Notes under the pieces: model-generated
What the model saw: only the letters and a program-made list of their open reading frames with translations
Database searches by the model: none
What the model was told of the DNA's origin: nothing
Part shown: positions 46,052-56,872 of the stretch, in pieces
Layout of the letters: every line of letters starts with the position of its first letter
Numbering within the stretch: position 1 is the stretch's first letter
Position numbers and translations under genes: made by a program
Source of the DNA: Zygnema circumcarinatum
Taxonomy: Eukaryota > Streptophyta > Zygnematophyceae > Zygnematales > Zygnemataceae
DNA: 64,000 nt
Reading direction: 5' to 3'
Assembly: GCA_037447605.1 (NCBI GenBank)
Contig: CM074814.1
Location: forward strand, 2,212,125 to 2,276,124

Positions 46052-49000
46052 ATGGAAGTACTACAATGCTGCCATGGATTCCACAAACCTTCACTCGCAA
46101 TCCGTCTCGAAACTGCAACTTCTTCCTTTCCAGTTCTTCGTTTTTCACAACGTTGGAGTGTGCAGGCCCGCAAGCTGCGACAATGGAAGCTGCAAAATGT
46201 AACAGCGCGTCTTGGCAAGCAAGAAGGAAAAGATTCCAGAAAGCAATCCACAAGGGCAGGGTGGCTACTTGGCACAAGATCCGCCCAGCCTGGGCAAGAG
46301 AACAAAGCTGTAAAAGGGAAAAAAACTGGAAGAAGGCCAGATGTTGCAACTTTCAAGGGAAAGGTCCTGCCATTGTGGACTAAACTGCAGGAGAAGATGG
46401 CTCTTTCGTATGCACCAGCATGGTATCAACAGCTGTCAGAGGTGCAGGTAGAATCTGCCTACAATAGCTGTTTCCTTTGATGCACAAATTTATTTTCTCA
46501 TTAAAAGGGTTGCCAGGAGGACAGAGTGCTTCTTTATGCGTTTATGTGCTTGTAGAGCTCCGAAATGGATGAAGCGGTGGCAGAAGATTTGACGACGATA
46601 GGCATTCTGTGTTTTGGCATTGTTGTGCTTTTGTATTTCTTCGTCCTTGCAAAGCTGCTGCAGCGCCATAGAGCATTCAGGGAGGTTCAAGCGTTTTGTC
46701 ATCTTCACAAAAAATGTTTTATTGCGAGGAGATATCGTTGTTACTTTCTTCTTAGCAGTGTGTGTGATGGCAGGAAGGCCTCATTATAACATCGGGCTGG
46801 TTGAGCTTCGCAACAGCTGTGGTGCGTTGTAAGCCCTTTAGAAAGCCGCATGCTTACAATGAAAGTAAGAAAGAAAGGAGAAGAAGAAAAAGGATATTTC
46901 ATTTTTTCGTTTGTCCTTTCAAAATGGTAAGATATATTCGTAAAACACTGCTCCACCACCCAAATGCTAAAGATTTTGCCAGCATTATTGCATTCTTATA
47001 TCCAGGCCCTTCTCCTGCGAGTGGCCGCTTTTAATCCAGCGTGCGTTCCATCGTCCAGCATGGCTCCGACCCTGCTTGTGAGTGTCTTCCAAAGCTTCAA
47101 GATACAGCTTCCTGCATACCCTCAGATACGTCCTGAAAGATGTAGCGAACAAAAATGCTGTTGTCTCTTTTCAATGGATAAAAGAACAAGACACGCAGTT
47201 CGTGTTCTAAAAACTTCCATTCACTTCCATGAGGCAAAGAACATTTAGGATGATTTTTGCTACCAACTGACGTAATGGCAATGAACATCTTTTGCTCCTT
47301 TTCTCGTGGTTTTCCACCTCAATTGTGGACCAAGTTACACGAACAGTTGTCAAAGCCTTCTGCAAATTCCTTCAGGCATATGGATATGTGTTTTGATGCT
47401 CGTCACTTTTTATGAAACGTGGTATCTGATGAGACCTCACTACTACCTCCTGACTTCAGCCTCTGACTTTTTTTCCAGCCCGGAGACTGCGTTTTTGTGG
47501 AGATCCCAACATATCGCTTTTTACGACCTCCAAAACGAGGAGAAGTGGTATGTCCATGTTGACCCCCCTCTAATTTTCACCTTCTCACCGTTTGGAGCCG
47601 AGGTCAGCATGCGCATGAGACTATAAAACCCTTAACCTTGAACCCTTATTCACTAGTCTTAAGCTTCCTCTATACTCCTGCAAGAGGAAATTCCATGCTT
47701 ACTTGCAGCTCCTTCAGATAGATACCTTTAGTGAGGTTTCCCTTTTTCGAATTCTTTCGGTCATTCTTTTTGACCATTTTGTTTCACTCTTGTAACTGTT
47801 CACTAAGGAATCCTCACAGCCTTTTCTTTTCTTCTTTTGTGTGGTGGGAACATGCGTTCTTAAAGGTGGTTTTCTTCCCTCCAAGTGCTCTTGCACAAGG
47901 TGCCAACATCAATCCTTTCAAACTATAACTTGAAAACCATCAATGGAAGACAGTTCTTGTTCTAAAACTTGCTTGAAGGCATTCGAAGGTTCTGCACCTC
48001 TGAGCTGTTGTTCATGGCTTGATCTCGTTAAGCCTTATACGAATATTGGACTAAAAACATACCTCACATGCTTATGTAGGAGGCCTTCTACGAGGTACTT
48101 TTATAGAAAGTAGCCACATTATTGGGGAAAGCAGTGCAGGGCTGATAAAGTTCAAATTTCCTCCATGCAGATGAAAAGGAAGGAATCATTGTCGATGGCC
48201 AAAATTTGCGTGTCCAATATGTGAAAAGAGTGGTGGCAGTTGCAGGGGATACTGTGGAGGTATGCTCAGCTACATTCCTGATGCTTTATTTCTGAAGTTT
48301 TAGCCTTCATTTCTTGAGTTTTCCTTATTCCTACAAGCACATTCGAAAACCTTAGCAAGGAAAAGTATTCATAACGACTGCTTGAGAAAAGCTGAACTGC
48401 GAGAGATATGTGCGTTCATGTTGAGCCTGTCTTCTGCTTCTGCTCAATTGGCGGTTTGCCTTTGATGAAGTTCAGGTGACAGGAGGCAGAGTGCTTGTAA
48501 ATGGGACTCCTCGAAAGGAAGAGGCAGAAAAGTATCAAAGGAGAGAAAGAGGGTCTGATCCACGAAGGGCATTTTCTGAAGACAGCGCCCTCTTGCAGGT
48601 GAGAGTCGAAATGTGCAACAACTGGTTGGCAATGGCTGCAGAAGAGCACTTCTTAACAGTTGAGATATTCACGATAACTTGAAGAAATTACACAACTAAG
48701 ATACGAATGCATTAAAGAGTTAAATCCAGAATTTATGGTCCTATGGCAAATACGGAACTTAAGAATTGGAGGGGCTCACTTTAAGACTTACTTTGAATCT
48801 GCGCTCTAAGTAGGTCATAACGGATTTGGTTGTGGGAAATTCCTGGTGCATCATTGCTAGAACAGGCCAACTATGAGCTACCTCCTCTGAAAGTGCCACC
48901 CGGAGCTCTGTTTGTACTGGTAAGCCCCCCCCCCCGCTCCCTTCCGCTCCCCCCTCCACCCCCTCATCCCTCTCTCTCTCCCACCTCATTCGTCCCTCTC

Positions 49001-49284
49001 CCTCTCCCTCCCCCCCCATCCCCTCTCTCTCTCCCTCTCCCACCCCACTCGTCCCTCTCCCTCTCCCTGCCCCCATCCCCTCCTCTCTCTCTCCCACCCC
49101 ACTCGTCCCTCTCCCTCTCCCCCCAAACCCCCCACCTTTAGTCTGTTTGCTTCTGTTGAGAGTGCAGGGCGACAACAGGAACAGGAGCCAGGACTCGCAC
49201 GTGTGGGGCTTCCTTCCCGAGTCCCGCCTTGTGGGGCGATGCTGGTTCAGATGGAGCCCCTTCACTCGCCTGGGAGTGCTGTGA
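46052..49284 (+). CDS. type I signal peptidase (SPase I), probably plastidic processing peptidase
   Basis: Exons placed: 46052-46441, 46556-46684, 47006-47077, 47479-47547, 48171-48259, 48476-48598, 48866-48919, 49168-49284. The long basic N-terminus is transit-peptide-like. A membrane segment follows (TIGILCFGIVVLLYFFVLA), then box B VPSSSMAPTLLPGD with catalytic Ser before Met (about residue 191), box D YVKRVVAVAGD with the catalytic Lys, and box E GDNRNRSQDSHVWG. Such enzymes remove thylakoid-transfer or other signal peptides in plastids. The phase between exons 47479-47547 and 48171-48259 does not close with the obvious GTATGT donor; either the donor is at GTCCAT a few bases on, or a small exon is missed. 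An unusual Arg/Glu-rich insert (KYQRRERGSDPRRAF) precedes box E. Confidence 0.85.
48920..49140. repeat. CT/C-rich intronic repeat
   Basis: About 180 bases of CCCTCTCC/CCCCACTCGTCC repeats with a period near 60 bases, inside the last intron of the signal peptidase gene. Not coding. Confidence 0.85.
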
Positions 49285-51416
49285 ATGCTTCTGGGGGGAG
49301 CTTTTTTGTCAATTGAAACCACCACTAGAAAATTGATGTTGAAACTGCAGTTGACTTCTCGATTGTGCAGTTGTTCTTTTGTAATACGATTTATTTCATG
49401 TGCTGAGTGGCAGTAACGAGGGAGTACCATCGTAAAAAGGGACACAAGCGGAAGCGCTTTATTTATTTCATACAATGCCAAAAAAGTGTACAAAAAGGTC
49501 ACGACTTAAATTTACTGGAAGCCGACAACCTACAAGCAGTCACGAAGGGAACATCTTATGCTGTCTTTGTTTTCTCAGTGGAGAAATTCCAACCGCTTTC
49601 GCAAGTGAAAAAGTCACTCGCCTAAAGGTTCTGGAGAGGCTCAAGTTCTGGAGAAACCGAAGAAACAATAGCCTTAGTCCCTGCACCAATCTCTTCAGGA
49701 AAGCAGCAGACGCGGCAGATGAGAGTGAGTACGTGAAGTTAGAACAGAGATACAAATTTGCATTCGCTGCTACACAGTCGGGTTGTAAAGTAGGTCGATG
49801 TTGCCATTCTCTGGAAGGACAAAGTAAACACAATGATGAGACAATTCCTACTATGAACTATCAAATGTTGAGCTTCCCCTGACGACAAAGGCATGGTGCC
49901 TGCCAAGCCGTAAAGCATGCAGTCGCTCATTTCCTTTGCGCACCGTTAATTAGGCTGGGCAGGACAAATGCCTGTCCAGCCTCAGTACATGTGCGTAAAC
50001 CATGACAATGGATAGCAATATCAGGCTGAAAGATTCAACATGCCACTTTGGCAAGTTGAAAATCAACTATAATCATGTCAGCACACCGAAAGCGCATCCT
50101 GCAGCACCGACCTGCCAAACCCTAAGTCGTGCACTGTATTGTAAGATCAACCCTAAATTGAAAGAACCATAAACCGAGAACCAGAAACCACAAACCACAA
50201 ACCATTACCCATGCTGTATGTCGAAAGTAGGCAAAGTAGGCCCACAGGCCATCCCACAGCCACCACACAACCAACACTGTCATTGTTTTCTTCTGAGAGA
50301 ATTTTTTTTTCCTTCTATAACGAATACATAATTATTATACTCAGCTGAGATCCATCCTTTAGGTGAAAGGAAGGAAATACCTCTCCATCCCTGCCTCCAC
50401 TTTCATCTTGCCATCTGGGCAGTCCTCAACCCTAAAACCTAAACCCTAGTCCATCCTCAATACATCTCACTCTCTCTCCATAACTGCCTCCGTATTCCCT
50501 CCCACACCCGGACCCATCCGGGCCGCCCTCCCGAGTTACCAGAAATGCTGCGCCAATCAAACAACGCTGCGTGTCAATCAGTGATTTTCGGAAAAGCTTC
50601 ACTAATTGAATAAGCGGAATGCTTTACATCATCCACATGTGACATCACTAGTCAGTAATGGGCTCCATGGTGTCCTCAGCTCTCATAGCAATAGTACCCT
50701 CATGGAGTGGCATTAGCAGCCGCCATAGCCATCTGGAGCTCCATAGGAAAGAAGAGTGGAAGAAGATGAGAGAGCAAAGGGTGAACGAATGGAGAAGGTG
50801 GCGGAAGCGGAGAGAGATGGAGAGAGATAAATCGAGAGGAGATGAAGGAATGAAGAAGGTGATGGAGGCGGAGAGAGGAGAGGAGGAGAGGAGTTGATGA
50901 GAAGGAGAGAGAGGAAAGAGACTCCAGAGGCCAGTGCTAGCTGCCCACCACTTTTCCTTCAGGCTTTGGTTTTTCCATCACAGGACACCATAAATGGAGC
51001 ACAAAAAAAAAAAAAAAAAAAAAACCAATAGGAAAGAAGACTTAGTTGCAGCCAAGCCGCAAACACCCATCGTTGTTATTTTTTTCAGATTGAACTCGAA
51101 AGGAGTAGCAAGGGAACTTCAATCTGAGATACCAATGTCAGTATTCACAGCATCGGAATTCGCAATCCTGATCCTCTAAATCTAAATGTATCCGATGAAA
51201 CCGAGGTAAAATGCCCATTCTAGAGTCAGGGAATGGGAAAAAATACCACTTGTTTTGCAGCCATAGCCAAAACACCTTCAATCCCCATGAAAACTGGGCT
51301 GAATCCAAATCGACTCCACTCGTTGATCCCAATACAACGATTTTGTGAGAATTGGATTGGAAGCTTTTGCCCATATAGAAGCCTCTTCAAGCCTCTCGCT
51401 CTTATAACTGCAGCTC
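49285..51416. other. intergenic region between convergent genes
   Basis: 3' flanks of the signal peptidase (plus) and PPR (minus) genes. It includes CCCTAA/AAACCACAAACC degenerate repeats at 50120-50210 and 50430-50450, GA-rich sequence 50750-50930, and a 21-base A-run at 51002-51022. A 135-codon frame at 49475-49882 has no recognisable family and is not called. Confidence 0.4.
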
Positions 51417-54400
51417 TCATCTCTTTCCTGCCCATCCTGGACAGGGCTCCGCTGCATCTGAAAGACCTAACGCCATTTCCTTCAACCTTCGCTTCAACCA
51501 GACCAAAAACTTCCTTCCCTCGCATTCAAGTCTGCCCGAAGACTCGTCGAAAGCACTGAAAGGGGCTCCCATACTCCTCAGAATCCCTTCAATGTATGCT
51601 GTTAGTGACTCCTCAACTTCTCCATCTTCCACCGCCTTATCCCAACTCATTGCTATGCCATTCTTTGCCATACAGATTGCGACTCTGTCAGGACAAACCG
51701 ATGGCTGCTCAGCTACCGCTACCTCACATTTCTCCAGCCATTGCAGAATTGCTACTGCAGCTGCTGCAGGTCTGAGAAGATGGACATCCAAAGACCATTC
51801 TGAATCCTTAAAAACAGACCCACCTTTCACGGAACCTCTCCGCTGACCCTCTACAAATACCCACTTACTCTTCTCTCCCAAGCCAAAACTCCATAGAGCT
51901 GCAATAAGTGCATCGTAAAAAGGCCCCCATTTACGAGCGATGGGGTTCAGCTTTCCCAAATGATCAAAGAGCTCATTTACCTCCTTCAAAGCTGCAGCAC
52001 CTCTATGATCCCTCACATTCTTTCTGCTTCTGTAGCCATCAAGTGGCTCAGACCTCCAAGAGAACGAAGAAGATTTCTCTCTAAACGCTCTCCCTGTCGG
52101 TGATTGCAGCATTGCAGGCACTGTGAACTCATACCTACTATCATCTGGCTCTCCAAATACTTCAACGTTAACTTTATCAGAACTCGCAAAGCTTGACACC
52201 ATGTAGTCAATCTCCCTTTTCTGCTCACTAAAACTAAGCTGAGCGCTGCCATTCTTCGAATCTTTCCTTAAAGGGCGAGCAGAATACTCTGAACTGAACA
52301 GCCGGCAGAGAGGAGAGTATCTTCCCTCCTCAATATGAGCCATCCAACGAAGCACATCTCTTGCATCCTCCCATGATTTTGACTCACTCAAAACCCAAAG
52401 CAAAGCAATACACGCTTTCACCGAAGGAGGTCGATCTGGAAGCCCCTCCACCTCAAGAAGCTGCCCAGAAACTTCTTCCACCATGTATGACCTTCCCTGA
52501 GCTATTAATAGTGCAGAATATGTTGTGGGATCAGGCAACATCCCGTCTTCTTGAATCTCCTGAAAAACCCTCTCAGCTTCTCCTGGTCTCCCTGCCTTTC
52601 CGTATGCTGTGATAGCATGTGTCAGAATGGAAATCGCAGGCTTTAACTTCATTAATCTCATGGTCTTCATAGTCTTTTCCATCTGCTTGATCTCACCATT
52701 TACCGCGAATCCTTCTATCAGTATTTGGAATGTTCTAGAGTCAGTCTGACACTTGGAAGCGAGCATGTTCGCATATGTCTTAGCCATCTCCTCGTAGAGA
52801 CCAGCTCGACAATAAGATAAAATAAGGTGATTGAAAGTTTCAGTGTCTGCCTTCTCGCCCATTCTTCCCAACTCACTCCATAATCTCCGGACTTTTTCAA
52901 AAAGACCCACTTTAGAATAAGCCCCCATCATTGCCTTCAAACTTTTCGCATTTGCTCGTATGTCTAGATGACTCATTTCCTCATATAAACCTTCCATTTT
53001 GCTCAAAAACCCACCTTTAGCGTAAACTGAAATCAGCGAAGCATACGTTATATTGTCGGGTTTGCAACCTTTGGCATTCATTTCTTTCCACATAGACTCC
53101 ACCATCCCGAACGCCTGAGCTTCCCCATAGGCATCAATAGCTGCATTATAAACTGCAACATCCGGCTTCACTCCAGCTTCGTTCATCTGGACGAGGGTCC
53201 TTCCCACAAGCTTGGACATTTTCTGCTTCCCGTATGCATAAATGATTGAGCAGTACGTTATTTGGTTTGGCTTCACCTTCAGCTGCTTCATTTCCCTCAA
53301 GCAATTCTCCATGTCTTGCAACATCCCTGCTTTACCATAGGCATCTATTGCAGAATTGAAGGACATTGCTGTCAACCGATAGCGACTTCGAATCATATGC
53401 CGGAGAGTGCGCTTCATCTTGTCCAGAAAACCCCATTTTCCATAAGCATCAATAAGTGCATTGTAAGTGAAGTGGTCTGGCGCACTTCCCTCAACCTGCA
53501 TGCTCTCAAATGTGGCTTCCATATTCTCAATTAGGCCATACCTGCATCCGGCAAAAACAGACAATGGATAATGAATGACTCTGAATGGCAGGATGAAAGG
53601 ACTGCTCAAAACATAAACACCTCGAAATCAACAGTTTCACCAGGTGCTTTCATTATTGAATTGCACTCTGCATACTCCATCCACAGTGAAGAAGCGATCT
53701 TCAATCTTTTCTGAATCGTCTTGAACTGCTCAAGTTAACCATGAGACACAATTCATGGTTTCAAAGGACTTCCGGCCTGTCAGAGTTTCAACTCTTTCTA
53801 AGGACTTCAAAATTTCATTGGAAAGCTGTTACATGCTCAACACCAGCGCCACAAAAGACAAAAGTGGGGTCCCCAAGGAAAGCGAGTCCGTGAGAACAGC
53901 ATACTTGCCAAAACTGCGCACAAGAGTATTGTATGTGACCGTGTCTGGCACACATCCCGCCTCTACCATCTCCACGAACTTGCTCTGCATCTTCTCGATC
54001 TCGCCCAAGCGCCCATATCCATCGATGACAATGTTGTAGGTCACTTCGTTTGCCAGACAGCCCCTCTCTGGCATCTCCGCAAGCAGAAGTTCCGCATCCA
54101 TCATCCGGCTCGATCTGCATAGAGCCCTTATCACTGCACTGCACCTCAAGACAAGTCAACGCTATCCAATTCAAATACTGGAAATGAGATTAAGTGAGGG
54201 TACGGCGAAGGGTAAGTATGGAGCGGAAGCAGCATGAACATTTGCAAGTGGGGCCAATAGCAGCTCACGACACTGGCATGCATAAGTTGCCGATTTCTGT
54301 TGCAAAAACCTAGCCGGAGGAAAAATTTAGCTTTCGTTTCTGTAGGATACCATCGTATCTTATTTCGCATTCAACAGAAAACAGTCTTGGATTCAGACTT

Positions 54401-55930
54401 CGCAGGTTCCAATAAACTCATGAATAATGCATATCAATAATTGTGAAATCTTTTCACAAATTTAAACATTAAAAAACTACACTTCACATGCGACTGGTTA
54501 CACACAGTATACAGCATACGGCATACAGCTTCAAAACAAGAACTAACCCAAACAAAAAAAAATGTCCTATGCACATTCCAAACCCACTTCCAAAAAGTTG
54601 TCCCAGGAGTCCACTGCTAGCAAACCTGTATGTTGCTTCATCAGGAGGATACATCTCGCTGTGCTTCATCTCCTCAAATAAGCTCATTGCATCCCACAGT
54701 CTTCCATGTCGCCCATAAGTATCCAACATAGCTGTGTAAACAGGCGTCGTTCGGGGGCACTTCTGGAGGTCCATGGCTCTGAACAACTCCTCGGCCAGCT
54801 GAACCTCACCAGCCTTTCCGGTGAGTGCGATGAGGTACGTGTAGATCATGGGGTCCGGCCGATACCACTCGAGGTTGCGAATGGTGTCAAAGGCCTGCAC
54901 TGCAAATACCGAAGCTGATTCAACCCCATCAGCAGGAGAGGCAAGAGAATGACCTGGGAAGGGGAGGGCAAGGGGGAGATAAGACGAAGGAAGGAAGGAG
55001 GGAAGGGAGAGATAGAGAGGAAGGGAGAAGGCGGGGGGGGGGGGGAGGAGAAGCGGGAGGGAGGGACGAAGAGAGGGAAGGACTGAGGGAGAGAGAGGGG
55101 GATGGAAAGTAGGAGAAGGGAAAAGGGAAGGAGAAAGAGTCAGAGGGAGGTGGCATTGCCAGAGAAAGTGAGCGACTTCTACAAAGCAACACCCTTTCCA
55201 GCCGCATGTATTCCACTTTACAACATTTCAATTTCTGGATGAGGCAATTGCTTCCCCATCTATAAATTTAAAATCTCAAACTCCTTTCCTTTCTGCCGAT
55301 TGACAACATGAACTCAAGAAAGCCCCTCCTCGTACTACTCACCTCTATTGCCCTGCGCCAATCCCCTCTGCGAATGAGCTCCCATACTGTCCCTAGGGCA
55401 CACTCAGGCCCGAGCTTCCGCGAGTATTTCTTAACGACAGACGATAATGTCTGCTGACTCTCCGGACTCAGTTTTGACAGTTGGACCATCACTGTCGAAA
55501 TCTGCTGCCTCACAACATCCTCCGATTTCTGGCCCTTCCTCCTCACTGACATGGCTTTGACATGCTGTAATACACGCTTGGGTGCAGATTGCCCTTGCAG
55601 GCCTGGCCCTAACCCTAACCCTAACTCTGCCCCTCGTGAAAGGAATGACAGCCTGGAACCACGCCATGGCGTGGCTGGCACCTCACGGAAAATATATCGA
55701 CCACTCTGGAAAGGAATGGTTCTCAACCCGCAAGAGGGAGCGGCAGGCAACTGCGGAGCAAAGCCGGCTGGTACTGAAACAGAGCATAAAGAGACAGAGA
55801 GCTCTGTCGGCAGGGAGGGCGCAGAGGAACAAGGCCGCCATGTGAAGAGCTTCCCGCAGCAAGCCCCCTTGCTGGAAGAAGCTCCCTGCCATAGATATGG
55901 CGGCTGCAGGGCTACAGCTCCGGCAGCCAT
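51417..55930 (-). CDS. P-class pentatricopeptide repeat protein with SMR-like C-terminus
   Basis: Exons on the minus strand are 55343-55930, 54626-54894, 53905-54114 and 51417-53541: 3192 bases, 1063 residues, all phases close. The start (MAAGAVALQPPYLWQG…) is a plastid-type presequence. About fourteen 35-residue PPR motifs follow, typified by VTYNIVIDGYGRLGEIEKM, FTYNALIDAYGKWGFLDKM and ITYCSIIYAYGKQKMSKLV. They bind organelle RNA in a one-motif-one-base manner. After a linker, the last ~120 residues (SLDVHLLRPAAAAVAILQWL … GILRSMGAPF … FLVWLKRRLKEMAL) resemble the SMR domain of plastid PPR-SMR proteins such as ATP4 or SVR7. The usual TGxG nuclease/RNA motif is not recognisable. The target RNA is unknown. 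Confidence 0.88.
55607..55625. repeat. telomere-like CCCTAA triplet within PPR exon 1
   Basis: CCCTAACCCTAACCCTAAC on the plus strand, three TTAGGG units read on the minus strand as LGLGLG of the PPR protein. It lies in the poorly conserved presequence region. Confidence 0.7.
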
Positions 55931-55984
55931 GGCGGCGATAGAACCCCCCGTCTCGAACGCAGGGCTCCTATAGGCGAACATCGT

Positions 55985-56037
55985 CCAATTGGGAACGGCC
56001 ACGTGTACATACTGTATACGTGGCGCGTTTTCATTGG
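55985..56037. promoter_or_regulatory. CCAAT/ACGTGG dyad, promoter of the PPR gene
   Basis: CCAAT 55985-55989 and ATTGG 56033-56037 enclose GGCCACGTGT and ATACGTGGCG around CATACTGT. Both flanks carry ATCGT/ACAAT-like extensions (CATCGTCCAAT and ATTGGACAATG). Its edge is 54 bases upstream of the PPR start codon, so it must overlap or abut the core promoter. Confidence 0.65.
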
Positions 56038-56194
56038 ACAATGCGTTCGAGAAAGGTGCGAACTCGCTGGAAGCGATCCACAGGTCGAGGAGGATGGGTC
56101 GTGGATCGCAAGAGATGGGGATGATGCCATGGACATGTATGGACATGGACATGGATGGATGGACACATAGGGCGGACCATTAGACCAACCATTT

Positions 56195-56480
56195 GACTGA
56201 GTGCCAACCATTGGCGCCAGACCGAAACAACCATTCGACTGGTTCGGAACCAGTGGATGCCAATGCTTGGCAACCATTCGACTAGTTTGGAACCATTGGT
56301 TCCAATGCTTGCCAACCATTCGACTGGTTGCAAACCATTAGATGTCCAACCATTGGAAAACCAATGGATGGCAATGGTTGGAAATCCAATGGTTGGAAAT
56401 CGACTGGTTGCCAACCATTCGACTGGTTGCCAACCAGTAGACGTCCAACCATTGCGATCCAATGGTTGTCAAATGGTTGC
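56195..56480. repeat. CAACCATT/AATGGTTG self-complementary repeat cluster
   Basis: Many copies of GGTTGCCAACCATTCGACTG and CCAACCATTGG in both orientations, so any strand can fold on itself. It lies between the divergent PPR and MPP-beta genes. Not coding. Confidence 0.8.
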
Positions 56481-56872
56481 CGATCCTCTGGTCCCTGTGA
56501 AGCGATATTAGCACAGTAAAAGTACCACCTCGCTAAAGCGAGAGACAATATTACATTATAGAGATGTATACCCCTCTAAAGTAAATCCGCTTAAAAAAAG
56601 GAAATATTACATTATCTCAGATTTCTATGCCATAACAGTTCCGTATTACGACCAGTACAACTATAGAAATCGTTCCAAGCATATAACCAGTCCTCTGCAG
56701 CCCAAAAATTATATCGGGAAATCCCAAAATAATAACGTTTCGGATCCTCCCCCGCCGGCCCCTTCCCTTTCCCTCCCTCCCTCGAGCTGAGCTGAGCACC
56801 AAGGGAGAAGGCAGCAAGGAAAATTAGGGTTTGTGCTGCAGGAGGCACTGTCTGCCTAATCTCGGGGCAGCC

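Noticed and set aside
49475-49882. 135-codon plus-strand frame after the signal peptidase
   Set aside because: Overlapping frames on both strands, basic and Cys-rich composition as expected of random sequence, and position in a 3' flank.
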